A stretch of DNA of 64,000 nucleotides from Cellvibrio sp. PSBB006 (GCF_002162135.1 NZ_CP021382.1:1240001-1304000), one strand, 5' to 3'. Shown: positions 29,601 through 36,956, counted from the stretch's first letter. Made by a program: numbers and translations. The notes: generated from the sequence alone by a model not told the origin.

Positions 29601-29705
29601 CTTTCCACCCTCCGGGCCAGCTAATGTCTGGGACGCAATCATTAGTTGCGATGCTGCAGCGATTGCCACACATAGCGTTTTACGGGAATGGATAGATTTT
29701 TTCAT
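20664..29705 (-). CDS. Giant filamentous haemagglutinin-like (TpsA) exoprotein
   Basis: A 3013-aa secreted adhesin-like protein. It has a signal peptide (about 1-29) and a two-partner-secretion domain (about 30-240) with the conserved NPNGV in ILLVNPNGVFFGENS. A long beta-helix rich in N, G, S and T follows. From about residue 1365 to 2215 it contains roughly a dozen RTX-like GGxGxDxF motifs (for example GGDGNDIFSF, GGAGDDTFRV), spaced irregularly rather than as tandem nonapeptides. The acidic C-terminus ends DEEDE and shows no CdiA-type toxin module. No TpsB transporter gene lies in the window, so the partner must be elsewhere. The first third is AT-richer than neighbouring genes. There is no strong ribosome-binding site before the ATG. 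Confidence 0.9.
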   Translation of the reverse strand: MKKSIHSRKTLCVAIAAASQLMIASQTLAGPEGGKVVGGRGSIDQSGLNTTVQQQTDRMAIDWQSFDVAADERVQFIQPSSSSLALNRVLSHTGSEIHGRIEANGHILLVNPNGVFFGENSHINVGGMIASGLSIDPADFMNGEFTLTALEGTEGAVINSGIINAATGGSISLIGQQVKNEGMISARLGAVNLAAGKEAVVTFDPQGLVGVRVTKEVLQDELGVDAALINNGEISAEGGRILLTASTSQDIFSQAVNRGDLDSAGSVVVHDDGSFTLGAGADVVNAGTIDVSSDTHNAGQVAIIGENVTSSGVISADSKYASAGSVELHALSTALLTENSQTSAVAKENKKGGEVKILGHHVGVLDQARIDTSGATGGGSVLIGGDFQGKNNQVRNSHRTYIAEETNIYSDALTSGDGGKVIVWADEITRYYGSIFARGLKSGAGGFAEISGKEQLDFNGYADLSSDIGKGTLLLDPTNLTIVGFGGSDDLSTGIFEYDDEADVGINASAIVTALGSADVILQATNSINVNADISANQGNENDLTFQAGNTIRVDANINLRAGDINFVSGINGCGEVDCASSTGRNFSLISSRSLNTTGNISIKAADNITISGVIGNNFTNSVSIQAGNNIVVDSSSSVTADLNSGGAPTILLAAGDVSLSGGENPELVAPYIGSGASVIGNLSINGSLTTNSGDIFLSATGDVADRFNTGVVDIRNSLTTSGGNIFVVNSGRFTNSFNNGDYALNTRASGGAGDISIISGGDIELGSVNFSYPPGTPTTESGSVTAEAGGNFTLTRTLAYNDIGPRNDNGQPYGHDDQPFLNFSANGNVTIEEKIYDSISDARDSLNITLTADKDNNGSGGVFIDDDIYTSGGNFTASGNTFTSAGQIINTDDADDDDNGSYSLGGDVSISASSSIVLGIIKTDANCSAGTCSGNLTISRRSSPLPISQMNVTQASGELTINGRTTIDVGSLGNVTFTDDDNSFTGGFVLTSARDVNITDSEGGITLNGVNVRDLTLTATNGGISQASGSSIVTRDARLSAGGSNNTIVLNGQTNDFTGTVSANTNDGDIRLRDVDSFILGSITSDGGDITLSAGLILNEGRSIDASDGGSRGDVEITGTIDSTNLSSLTITADDITFGGNIGATNQLGGITLYAQGDVDAGSSSIAATSLTANDVDSFTAGNITTSRAGAVGGSINITSDGAIALGSLNTQGLGNTNGDGHGGGSVILNGSQVNIGGINTSGADAGAVSGDPSVMGASGTGGVITITAGSSVSLGGDINANHGDAAGQGSVNVNLDQAGNIVLAHTDFFTSNVTLNGSGQTDTLSGFNIASDWVTTSTNSGRIDSATGTGGRVTFNSFENLHGGSDADEFTLNHNISGRVRGGDGDDRFNIGATIDGDIFGQGDNDIFFITSTGDVSVDLFGEAGDDTIQGPNRANAWSITNGVSSLNNNIRFSGVENVTGGNQQDIFRGEIENFISTGSIDAGGGLTDTVIVADNLELDLAGDVSGVFRGVTNAEIISSENVNGGTLTVNSAAGMAVNWGIENVDDIGTIDNEGTISYIANETSQSIIFTNFANLIGGDGNDIFSFSGNSTITGSINGRNGVNQVDISGATRAHQVGFGTSGGDASIHLTNIQRVVGNDYDETRLILASGNNTWNITDFDADGTVANGVNDGVITATNFEVEFIDFHSLVGGSGSDHFVFASENPGRISGSVDGGGGADNSITGRDASNAWIIAADTGVSITADAVEYLVASSNIQRLQGGSGQDVFTINTDIASILGGEGSDRFVVGTNGRADTLDGQDGDDTLVGRNDNNEWNINDRDLSINNGPTYIEQFVGMEILQGGSSTDEFIINNNFVGTLNGGAGDDTFRVFNNGAVTLIDGGTHTNGDTLDLTGAGNNLSVALNETTDADFNALNIERADANSNANHTLIGSNSAPNEWNILDVNEGTLNGTFDFSGFANLMGGDLVDEFIFANSNASITGVINGGGGASVDLVNLVARGSDSRVQVLEAGDGAVANSINVLGIEEITADADFNNILVASDRENTWQITGTNTGTFNKTETAAGLTFTNFQNAVGGNQDDTFSFVANGNLTGTVDGGAHVDGDSVDKSLANDADVRLADVNGAGFINIERYIGNNADSTIFGDNGNNNWVLGAEQNSVVINDNISFEGFANLQGGTGRDTFRLGQGLLTGSIRGGDNNDTFVVNGGTVQGGIYGDAGDDTLTADISAGAVGGVNFVGGDNTDQLIISGGNENYTALHNTTSAGGELVYTDAAGNNYTVSFEQVGQVNDNLRAASLMVNGTSTEDVFTLTNNRYRLNTLTDINYTNKNNLVIAAASNDQINIEGVVNVTNSLTLRNARVTANSAGLITANSLRLDGTAQVGSADNRLITNVNSLYVTAASGGIYLQEQNALDVAELSSNNLVDLRLGGNLTSSTPLIFSRDFIANTTGGDIILTGENELTGNLSFTSNGLVELRNSSATNLGDIQAQNLTIDSTGAINGTGVLTINGLAEFATAGDVVLTNANNNFNSVRINSANAVTLQDSDLLSLTGATANGAVDLTAQSIAVNGVVDVGSLALNAGEEISLGSTITTTNDMTITAQGLVTQQSNVLSETGDITVNASQFTMNSGTQIAASAGNVNVNTSGDMTARSITAAGDVNLDIGGTTQINDLIRSTAGSINLTSNNNMNLAGNLEANNDIVLQSLSSGIQQQGQLSTQQGNITLTAAGDIAMGTNAVATAASGGITYTGSSIAATSFIAEAGTVTLSATRGAITDGNGDSVNVTANRLVADALTGIGAENRFETMISELSLSNNTGLVDLQNGQALTINRLHSNGDVVLHNLAGDITLDNTSGTLYDQSQTDSRLAGGTANANYEIGTLTINVANGNLLGSNDPGPNIQNPDIVARSAVLTTPVGSIGSPDRMLVIYVKDYLFIGGARSWGPLWGFDTRPTTVDNQATIQGSLSDLLASGNEQLVEVETLDEVDPAVFTNVRNYFYDDIAIMLPRDQQYYDEEDE

Positions 29706-29905
29706 GGGGAATATTTCTGCATTAATAAGACAGGATGGTTACTAGTATTTAATCACCATCAACACGCAGCTCAAATTCGAACAGAAAGTAATTTTTGAGA
29801 GAGAGTATCAATTGCTTTTCTTCTCGAAATTTTCCGGTGATTTTTTGAAATGTTTCTTTATCCCGAACTTCCTTTTTGCCTATCATCTGAGCATGATGTT
29901 GAAGA

Positions 29906-29927
29906 TGCCAGCCCTTTAAGGCTGGCA
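29906..29927. terminator. Hairpin between the lipoprotein and exoprotein genes
   Basis: TGCCAGCC (29906-29913) pairs with GGCTGGCA (29920-29927) over a 6-base loop, 12 bases after the lipoprotein stop. The minus-strand side has no T-run, so it may attenuate rather than end transcription. The remaining 29706-29905 is AT-rich leader sequence for the exoprotein, with no clear motif. Confidence 0.5.
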
Positions 29928-29939
29928 ATAAAAACTTTC

Positions 29940-31559
29940 TTAATCAGGTGTCTGTGATTTTGAAATGACTACATACTCAGCACTTTTTGAATCAACGGCA
30001 TATACACCTTGAGTTCTATTATCCAGATAAAACAGGTAAGAAAAACCAGGTTCCAGGTAAAGACTATGCACAACATTAGCCGGTGAGGTAGAAAAAGGAT
30101 CAAAAAAGCTCTCCCGCTCTCCCGTATTTACATTAACTTTAAGAATGCCATTTAGACCAGAATCAAAAAATACATATTCAGCCAGGTTATCGCTCGCCAT
30201 AGCACGCGCACCATAAAGTGGTAAGCCGGGTTGTGGATTTTCAAGATCAGAAATGACTTCACGGTCTCCAGTTTCCAAATCAACAGAAAACAAAGCAGCT
30301 GTAGTCGCGTCACCATCTCCTACTAGCGCACGATTGTTCTCGACATCAACCAAAATTGAGTTTGGAGCTACAAATGCTATCCCTTCATGCGAATTATCAG
30401 AAACCAGCGTTCTCTTTCCAGAAGCAAGATCGATCTTTTGCACATTAGGTACATCTTCATCAACAATATATGCAATATTTGGATCGTTTGGATCAAGAGT
30501 AATATTGGCCGGAGCGCTTAGGATGGGCTGTTGATCATCAGGAGTTTCACCATCACTTAGTAAAGTCCGAGTACCATCCGCCAGATCCACCACAATAATT
30601 TTCCTACCTTGATCCAGAACCAGGGCACGATTTCTATCAGCATCTGCATCAACAACAATTCCGGTTGGACGCAGAAATGTATTTTCAGTATTCGGAGTAT
30701 CTGGGCCTGACAAAATCGTTCTTACACCAGTGAGAAGATCCACAGCGATGACTGCGGAAATTCCGTCCACATATTCAAAATTCGTGACTAATATACGATT
30801 GTTCGCTTTATCAAAGGTCAAATGATTTCCGTAAGTAATTGGATTGTTCTCATCAGGAAATTCTCCAGCCTCCTCAGCACGATGAATCACCACAGAACTC
30901 GCAGTCTCATTAACGTTATCTGCATCATCCACCACTTCAACAACAAGCTGGTTTTCGCCTTCAGCCAGAGTCACGGTCGCTGTCCAATTGGTATCATCAC
31001 TGAATACCGCTTCAGCATCATTTACCATCAAACTCTTGATGCCACTGTAATCATCGTTTGCAACACCACGTACCAAGATGGTTTCTGCATCTTTCATGGA
31101 CATGGGTGGGGGGAAAGTAATCTGTGCAGTGGGGGGCGTTGTATCGGCGAGGGTTGTCACTACAAATGTGCCGGTCACACCGCCAATGTTCAACGTGGCG
31201 CTAGAATCGGTTTCCAGGCTCGTTGATGCCACGACTTTGACAGTCACCATTTGGCCGTTAGTCACTGTGCCAGCGCTGCTGGTGTAGCCACCATCATTGA
31301 TCGAATATTGACCCCCTTCAACACTGATTGCCGCAGGCGCATTAATACCACCGACGGTGATAGGCTCGGAAACCACATCCTCACCCGGCTCTGCATCAGC
31401 GACTACATTCAAGGTAAACGCATTCGGCGTAGTATCCGGTGGAGTAATCGGTGGTTCATTGCCACCGCCACCGCTTCCGCCACAAGCGGTCAATGCCGCA
31501 ATAATTCCTATGAAAAAGGTTTGTTTGATCCATGATTGCGGGCTTTGAACAATCGTCAT
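29940..31559 (-). CDS. Lipoprotein with propeller-like repeats
   Basis: A 539-aa protein. I take the ATG at 31559, because it gives a signal peptide ending in the lipobox LTAC followed by GGSGGGG, and has AGGAG upstream. An Ig-like or cadherin-like segment (about 100-210) precedes six related blocks built on a DLxTGxRxxxSD pattern (for example VDLADGTRTLLSD and IDLASGKRTLVSD), suggesting a six-bladed beta-propeller. It is probably anchored in the outer membrane with the propeller exposed. It lies 234 bases upstream of, and in the same direction as, the giant exoprotein, so a joint surface role is possible but unproven. I do not recognise a named family. Confidence 0.72.
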   Translation of the reverse strand: MTIVQSPQSWIKQTFFIGIIAALTACGGSGGGGNEPPITPPDTTPNAFTLNVVADAEPGEDVVSEPITVGGINAPAAISVEGGQYSINDGGYTSSAGTVTNGQMVTVKVVASTSLETDSSATLNIGGVTGTFVVTTLADTTPPTAQITFPPPMSMKDAETILVRGVANDDYSGIKSLMVNDAEAVFSDDTNWTATVTLAEGENQLVVEVVDDADNVNETASSVVIHRAEEAGEFPDENNPITYGNHLTFDKANNRILVTNFEYVDGISAVIAVDLLTGVRTILSGPDTPNTENTFLRPTGIVVDADADRNRALVLDQGRKIIVVDLADGTRTLLSDGETPDDQQPILSAPANITLDPNDPNIAYIVDEDVPNVQKIDLASGKRTLVSDNSHEGIAFVAPNSILVDVENNRALVGDGDATTAALFSVDLETGDREVISDLENPQPGLPLYGARAMASDNLAEYVFFDSGLNGILKVNVNTGERESFFDPFSTSPANVVHSLYLEPGFSYLFYLDNRTQGVYAVDSKSAEYVVISKSQTPD

Positions 31560-31825
31560 GACGAGTAGTACTCCTGTAACAAAACGTGATTTTTTGCGAC
31601 AACCTTGAGACCGGGCGGTTTCAGGGCAAACGGCGCAAAGTATGACAGAGGTCACATAAAGGGAGTGTGATGGTGTTAAAAAATAGTACGGAAGTTATAA
31701 CCAAAATTAGTGAATTGTCCCTTACAAGCAACGGTATACCATTGCTTTTACTCATTTTGGAGGCAGGTATCTGTTAAAAGTTGTAAGAAGGTCATCCGTT
31801 CTCTTCCGGATTTTCAACGGGAAGC

Positions 31826-31856
31826 AAGCACAATGAAATTAACTTTCATTATGCTT
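31826..31856 (-). terminator. Hairpin downstream of fleQ
   Basis: AAGCACAATGAAA (31826-31838) and TTTCATTATGCTT (31844-31856) form a 13-bp stem. Its only imperfection becomes a G-U pair in minus-strand RNA. It lies 41 bases after the fleQ stop and is a likely transcript end for fleQ. The flanking 31560-31897 is AT-rich and otherwise empty. Confidence 0.5.
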
Positions 31857-31897
31857 AATAAAGATTTGCCTTGATCGAGAGTTTAAAATCCTAAATC

Positions 31898-33346
31898 TCA
31901 CCGCTGCAAATCATACTTCCGCATCTTCTCCACCAAGGTAGTACGTCGAATACAAAGCCGATCTGCCGCGCGGGCGACAACACCGCCGCAATCATTTAGC
32001 GCCTGTTGAATTAAATCGCGTTCCAGGTTGGTGATATATTCGCGCAAATCGATGCCTTGCTCTGGTAGCAAAGGCGTGTCGTTCATACTGACGTAACTGG
32101 CGTTGCCGTTTAGGGCTGCTGTTTGTGCTTGCGGGATAAATTCTTCATCGGTTAAATCGACATGGCGATATTTGGCCGGCAAATCCTGCACACCAATGAC
32201 ACCATAGGGATGCATGATCGCCATACGCTCGACGAGGTTGGCGAGCTCACGCACATTGCCTGACCATTCATGATGGCACAGCGACATAATCGCAGCGGAG
32301 TTAAAACGAATAGAACCGCGCTGCTCACTTTCCATGCGTGAGACGAGTTCATTAATCAATAGCGGAATATCTTCTTTGCGTTCTTTCAGCGCGGGCAATT
32401 CGATGGGAAAAACATTGAGCCGATAATATAAATCTTCGCGGAAACGAGCATCGCTGATCATGCCTTCCAGGTTGCGATGCGTCGCGGCAATCACACGGAC
32501 ATCGACACTTTGCGTTTTATTGCTCCCTACCCGCTCAAAGCAACGTTCTTGTAACACACGCAGAATTTTTACCTGCATGTTCAGCGGCATATCGCCAATT
32601 TCATCGAGAAATAATGTGCCGCCTTCCGCTAATTCAAAGCGGCCGGCGCGGGAATTAATTGCACCGGTGAAAGCGCCCTTTTCATGACCAAATAATTCGC
32701 TTTCCAATAATTCGGCGGGGATTGCGCCGCAGTTTACCGGCACGAAGGGTTTATCACGACGCGGGGAGTTGTAATGCAGGTTGCGGGCGACCACTTCTTT
32801 ACCCGTACCGGATTCGCCGGTTATCAATACTGAGACATCTTTATCTGCTACTTGCGACATCATCTCACGCACATTCTGGATCACGCGGCTGGTACCGACC
32901 AGGCTGCGAAACAGGTGCACCGGGCGGCGCTGCGGTTGGCGTTTGCTGACGGATTGGGCTTCGCGATAGAGCTGGGCGCGATGAAGTGTGTCGACCAATT
33001 TATTGTAGGTGGGAGGCACGGAGAGCGTGGCAATGATCATATGCCGCAACGAATCTTCAAGGCCAGCAGCAATGGACGTCTCATCACCGACCATCACCAC
33101 AGCGAGCTCATCGTTCCATTGGCGTATGTCTTTCAGTAACTGATCCAGCCCCTGTTTGGCAGAGTGATAGTTACCGATAAACACCGCTGCATAATCTTCG
33201 CTTCCCGCTTCGGTGTTAACCGCCGCTTGCCATTCAGAGGCTGGGGTAGCGAGGCTTGTTTCACTGATAAAGTCGAGCAAAATCTTCAAATCGTGTCGAC
33301 GTTGTTGATCATCGTCGATCACCAATACTTTATTATTACGCCACAT
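31898..33346 (-). CDS. fleQ: Flagellar master regulator FleQ
   Basis: A 482-aa sigma-54 activator at the top of the flagellar hierarchy. The N-terminal FleQ domain ([19 protein letters not shown]) resembles a receiver. The AAA+ domain has Walker A GESGTGKE, canonical [16 protein letters not shown] and WSGNVREL. The Fis-type HTH reads [18 protein letters not shown]. In Pseudomonas FleQ binds c-di-GMP and also controls biofilm genes. Here it follows fliS1, but the usual fleS is 24 kb away. The leader (33347-33592) shows no sigma-54 or sigma-28 element, consistent with a sigma-70-type start. Confidence 0.95.
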   Translation of the reverse strand: MWRNNKVLVIDDDQQRRHDLKILLDFISETSLATPASEWQAAVNTEAGSEDYAAVFIGNYHSAKQGLDQLLKDIRQWNDELAVVMVGDETSIAAGLEDSLRHMIIATLSVPPTYNKLVDTLHRAQLYREAQSVSKRQPQRRPVHLFRSLVGTSRVIQNVREMMSQVADKDVSVLITGESGTGKEVVARNLHYNSPRRDKPFVPVNCGAIPAELLESELFGHEKGAFTGAINSRAGRFELAEGGTLFLDEIGDMPLNMQVKILRVLQERCFERVGSNKTQSVDVRVIAATHRNLEGMISDARFREDLYYRLNVFPIELPALKERKEDIPLLINELVSRMESEQRGSIRFNSAAIMSLCHHEWSGNVRELANLVERMAIMHPYGVIGVQDLPAKYRHVDLTDEEFIPQAQTAALNGNASYVSMNDTPLLPEQGIDLREYITNLERDLIQQALNDCGGVVARAADRLCIRRTTLVEKMRKYDLQR

Positions 33347-33532
33347 ACCGCTATGACCTTATGTCGTTTTCAGTGGGAAAAACAGCCACCCTTGGACAAT
33401 ACCCCGCCACAAGCAAACCATGCTTTCGAGTCAAACAAGTGACTAGCGCCACTAAGTAATAGACCAGAATAATGGCTTGGTCAAATAAATGACGCCTGGG
33501 GTTGCCTCGATCAATGAGGTCAAAAATTAGCC

Positions 33533-33559
33533 GTGCATCACACTCAAAATGTGATGTAC
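33533..33559 (-). terminator. Hairpin between fliS1 and fleQ
   Basis: GTGCATCACA (33533-33542) and TGTGATGTAC (33550-33559) form a 10-bp stem with one G-T pair and a 7-base loop. Reading on the minus strand it is followed after a few bases by a T-run. It probably ends the fliS2-fliT-fliS1 transcript. Confidence 0.55.
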
Positions 33560-33592
33560 GTCGAAAAATTGGCGATTTTGGCAGTGTTTGGC

Positions 33593-33982
33593 TTAGGGGG
33601 CAATCCCATCCCAGCCGGATTTGACGGTCTTGAGCAGTTCCGTGACCTCGGTGACCATACTGATGTCGTTCTGATGTGAGGCTTCCAGCAAACGCGCTTC
33701 CATGTATTCGTAGAGGCTATCCAGTTGACCCGGCAGTTCGCCCGGCACGTTCATATCCAGGCTATTGCGCAAACCGCCGATGATGCTGATCGCCTGACCC
33801 AGATATTTGCCCTTGTTAGGAATATCGCCGCGCTCCAGGGCGCCTTTCGCTGCCGCCAGCCGAGCCAGAGCACCTTCGAATAATAATTGGATGAGACGAT
33901 GGGGAGAGGCGCTGCTGACTTCAACTTCCAGGCCGAGTTGGCGATATTGTTTGAGGGCTTCGGTGGGGTTGTAATTGGACAT
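33593..33982 (-). CDS. fliS: Flagellin export chaperone FliS (copy 1)
   Basis: A 129-aa helical chaperone that binds the C-terminus of flagellin and prevents early polymerisation. The family signature SPHRLIQLLFEGALARL is at about 26-42, and the closing MVTEVTELLKTVKSGWDGI is typical. It is a clear paralog of the copy at 34343-34729, sharing the SPHRLIQ block and overall layout. A FliT-like gene lies between them. It is the third gene of the operon behind the sigma-28 promoter at 34783-34810. Confidence 0.92.
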   Translation of the reverse strand: MSNYNPTEALKQYRQLGLEVEVSSASPHRLIQLLFEGALARLAAAKGALERGDIPNKGKYLGQAISIIGGLRNSLDMNVPGELPGQLDSLYEYMEARLLEASHQNDISMVTEVTELLKTVKSGWDGIAP

Positions 33983-34062
33983 GCGGGCCTCCCGTTGATG
34001 ACTAGTCTTTTATAAGCAACTCTAAGCCTAGCAGCAAATAGCGGGAGGGTCTGGAAAGCGTG

Positions 34063-34341
34063 TCAGATAGCCATCGCCGCCACTTGCTGGCGACAACGAT
34101 CAATCACGGTGGCATATACGGCTTTTAATTCTTTCAGGGCGACGATTAAACCAGCCTGCCCGGTATGACGATTTGCCTGGATGACTTTGTCCACCAGTAA
34201 CGGGCAGGATTGATCCAATCGACGCAGTTTCATCCAGTCGCTGGCTTGCAGTGCAGCGGCCATCTCATGTTGCAAGCTGCGTAACTGCATCACGCCGTGG
34301 ATGCCGGCGTAGTCCGGATCAGGAACCAGAGTCACAGCCAT
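34063..34341 (-). CDS. fliT: FliT-like flagellar chaperone
   Basis: A 92-aa helical protein. I choose the ATG at 34341 because it starts one base after the fliS2 stop, indicating coupled translation; a longer frame to 34386 would overlap fliS2. No strong family motif can be read, and the call rests on size, helical character and the place between two fliS genes downstream of fliD. FliT in other bacteria binds the FliD cap and, in enterics, FlhDC. Confidence 0.6.
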   Translation of the reverse strand: MAVTLVPDPDYAGIHGVMQLRSLQHEMAAALQASDWMKLRRLDQSCPLLVDKVIQANRHTGQAGLIVALKELKAVYATVIDRCRQQVAAMAI

Positions 34342-34342
34342 C

Positions 34343-34729
34343 TCACACCTCCGTTGCAATGGCATCCCAGGCAGTTTTGATTTCATTCAGCAAACGCCCG
34401 CACTCGTCCAGACGCTCAGGGTCGTTGTGAAAATTCGCTTCGGTTAAACGACGAATCACGTAATCGTAAAGGTCATCGAGATTGGCAGCCAATTGGCCAC
34501 CTTCCTTATCATTCAAACTACCCTGCAACCCACCAACGATGTTGACAGCCTTGCCAATTAATTCGCCTTTACGTGCAATTTGATTTTGCAGCATGGCACC
34601 TTTGGCTTGGGCAATACGCTCAAGGGCGCCTTCAAACAACATTTGAATCAAACGATGCGGTGAGGCATCCGCCACACCGGAATGCACTTTCAAGGACGAA
34701 TAACTTTTTGCTGCCTGATACGAATTCAT
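34343..34729 (-). CDS. fliS: Flagellin export chaperone FliS (copy 2)
   Basis: A 128-aa FliS with SPHRLIQMLFEGALERI near residues 23-39 and a C-terminal LNEIKTAWDAI. I take the ATG at 34729 (MNSYQAAKSY), which matches the family start; the longer frame begins with TTG. It is the first gene of the fliS2-fliT-fliS1 unit, preceded by a sigma-28-type promoter about 55 bases upstream. With two flagellin genes in the same locus, each FliS may favour one flagellin, which is an inference. Confidence 0.92.
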   Translation of the reverse strand: MNSYQAAKSYSSLKVHSGVADASPHRLIQMLFEGALERIAQAKGAMLQNQIARKGELIGKAVNIVGGLQGSLNDKEGGQLAANLDDLYDYVIRRLTEANFHNDPERLDECGRLLNEIKTAWDAIATEV

Positions 34730-34782
34730 AGAGTTTTCTCTTGCCGGTGATAACTGCAACGGAACTGCTTTGCTTACCGAAG

Positions 34783-34810
34783 TTAGCGGCCTACGTGAGT
34801 TGAACTTTAG
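34783..34810 (-). promoter_or_regulatory. Sigma-28 promoter of fliS2-fliT-fliS1
   Basis: On the minus strand CTAAAGTTC and GCCGCTAA are spaced so that TAAA and the -10 element are 15 bases apart. The -10 matches GCCGATAA at 7 of 8 positions. Confidence 0.8.
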
Positions 34811-34839
34811 GCAGCCAGAAAATTTAAAGAGTGTTTCAA

Positions 34840-36891
34840 TTAATTATTTTGCGACGTGAAAGGCAAGCGATCCACTAACCCATCAAGAAAGCTGCCCGTG
34901 TTGTTCAGGCTGCGTACAATGGACTCCATAGCGATAAACTGCGATTGCAAACGCAACCGATAAGCCTCACTGCGGCGCTCCAGTTGCTCCATATCTTCTT
35001 CGACATTATCGATTTCTTTATCGATATTGGTTTCGCGACCTTTGATCAAGCCGGAATTTTTCAGGAAGTCATTGATCAGGCTGTCCATCTGTCCGGCAAA
35101 ACCGCGCGAGAAACCAATGGTCGCGTTGGTTACACCCGGAGTCACCAACATGCTCAAGCCTTCAGCCTTGCTGCCAATAGCAGGAAGCAGTACGTTGCCA
35201 AAACCAAATGCTTCAACACCGTCCACAGTGCCCGCAACATCTTTACCGGCTGTACCGATACCGACACCAATGCCCAGGTCTGCCATATCGGCACCTACGC
35301 TGGTGAAGGAGACATTGCTCGCGGCACCATAGGCGTTAGAGGTAAATTCGAGCTGGTTAGTATTGGTATTAAATGCGACCTGTACACCGACACGGCCGTT
35401 TTTAACCTCGGAATCGAGGTTGATTAACGACTGCATCTCTGCTGCCAACTCTGCACCGCTGGCGTAAACCTTGCCATCTGGTAGCGTGATGGTAGCGGCG
35501 CTCACACCGTCCACAACCACATTAAAGCTGTAATCTTTTCCGGTTGTGTCAATCGGAAATGTCATCGCGCCGGCAATAAACTGCCCTTTCTCCGGCTGTT
35601 GAGTAATAACCACTTCATAGCTGCCAGGTTGACTCGCACCACTGAAGGCAGTGACATCCAGCAGGCTGTTCGATGAGGAAGTTTTGGGCGTGAACAAATC
35701 CCTTACCGCATCAAAGTTTTTATCAATAGCGGCACGGAAATCGGTGTTGGTTCCGTCTTCCACAATCTTCAATGTACCGTCTAACTCGGTGCGAATACCC
35801 AAGGTAGATAAGGAATCAAAACCATTGGTGATACCGGCCACTGAACCGGTCATCATGGAGCGAATACTTTGCAGTAAATTTTTGGCCAAAGGGTCCTGGC
35901 GTAAACTGCCGTACTCACCCAACTCTTCATCAAAGCCAACCAGTTTTTCGACTTCGCCAAGGAAGGTGTTGTAAGTTTCCACAAAATCGCGAATCGCGGT
36001 TTCGGCAATACTTTTGTCGGCCGAAATATTGATGCTCACCGTTTCAGTCGGCGAGCTGTTGAAGATGTCAAACTCCATGCCTTCAATCACATCAGTCAAG
36101 TGATTGGACTCGCGCGTCAATAACAAACCGTTTACACGCACCAAGGCATTAGCGCCGCCTTGTTCTTGGACCAATGCCTGATTGGATGTATTGAAATTGA
36201 AATTTGCCAAACCCGGTGCGCCGCCATCTTCTGCTGCGGTCAGCTCAATCTCATTCGCTTCACCAGAAGGTGCGGTCAACAATAATTTATAAGAGCCACC
36301 ATCACTCACGATGGTTGCCTGAACACCAATGTCGGCCTCGTTGATCGCGTCGCGCAAACCACTAAGCGTGTTGTTGGTGTCGTCAATGGTGATGGTTGCC
36401 CCGCTCTTGGCGGTGTTTACCGAGAATTCATCGAGCGTTTCATTCCAACTGCCGAACCGCAGTGTCAACGTGCCCTTGCCTACCGCGTCGTTAACGCTGC
36501 TGTAAGAACCTGAGCTGACGGATTGGGCCTGTGCAATCTGTTCGACTTTCAAACGGTAGTCGCCCGCTACGGCCTTCGCGTCCAGCTTGGTAATGCCCAG
36601 CAATGAGGTGTCGGGGATGGAGACCGCTTTGGCATTGAAGGTATCGGGGCTGGCGAGCGCATTGGCGGCGGTTTGTAAGGTCGCAAAAGAGCTGCGCAGC
36701 AAGCCGAAGTCTGAAATCTGGGTTTCAAGGAGTGTCTGGCGAGAGGTAAGACGATTCAGTTCCGGTGTCTTGTTGATTTCCACCAGTTGCTTGATCAGTG
36801 ACGCTGAATCAATACCCGAACCGCCGCCCAGCGAGTTGATGATGCTGGAACCGGGGTTGGTGGTAGTGCTTGAGCTGGTGCTGTCAACCAT
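34840..36891 (-). CDS. fliD: Flagellar filament cap protein FliD
   Basis: A 683-aa filament-capping protein that folds flagellin at the filament tip. The N-terminal FliD domain includes SGIDSASLIKQLVEINKTPE (about 25-44), and the C-terminal domain contains the typical DIEMEQLERRSEAYRLRLQSQF-like coiled segment followed by MESIVRSLNNTGSFLD. It is longer than the common 450-550 aa because of an expanded middle region. The ATG at 36891 follows AGAGGAC; the longer frame lacks a good start. Its own sigma-28 promoter lies at 36957-36984. Confidence 0.93.
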   Translation of the reverse strand: MVDSTSSSTTTNPGSSIINSLGGGSGIDSASLIKQLVEINKTPELNRLTSRQTLLETQISDFGLLRSSFATLQTAANALASPDTFNAKAVSIPDTSLLGITKLDAKAVAGDYRLKVEQIAQAQSVSSGSYSSVNDAVGKGTLTLRFGSWNETLDEFSVNTAKSGATITIDDTNNTLSGLRDAINEADIGVQATIVSDGGSYKLLLTAPSGEANEIELTAAEDGGAPGLANFNFNTSNQALVQEQGGANALVRVNGLLLTRESNHLTDVIEGMEFDIFNSSPTETVSINISADKSIAETAIRDFVETYNTFLGEVEKLVGFDEELGEYGSLRQDPLAKNLLQSIRSMMTGSVAGITNGFDSLSTLGIRTELDGTLKIVEDGTNTDFRAAIDKNFDAVRDLFTPKTSSSNSLLDVTAFSGASQPGSYEVVITQQPEKGQFIAGAMTFPIDTTGKDYSFNVVVDGVSAATITLPDGKVYASGAELAAEMQSLINLDSEVKNGRVGVQVAFNTNTNQLEFTSNAYGAASNVSFTSVGADMADLGIGVGIGTAGKDVAGTVDGVEAFGFGNVLLPAIGSKAEGLSMLVTPGVTNATIGFSRGFAGQMDSLINDFLKNSGLIKGRETNIDKEIDNVEEDMEQLERRSEAYRLRLQSQFIAMESIVRSLNNTGSFLDGLVDRLPFTSQNN

Positions 36892-36956
36892 GAAAACTGT
36901 CCTCTGGCGCCGGGGGATCAATATCCGCAGACATTGCTATGCTTGTATCGTTAAGG

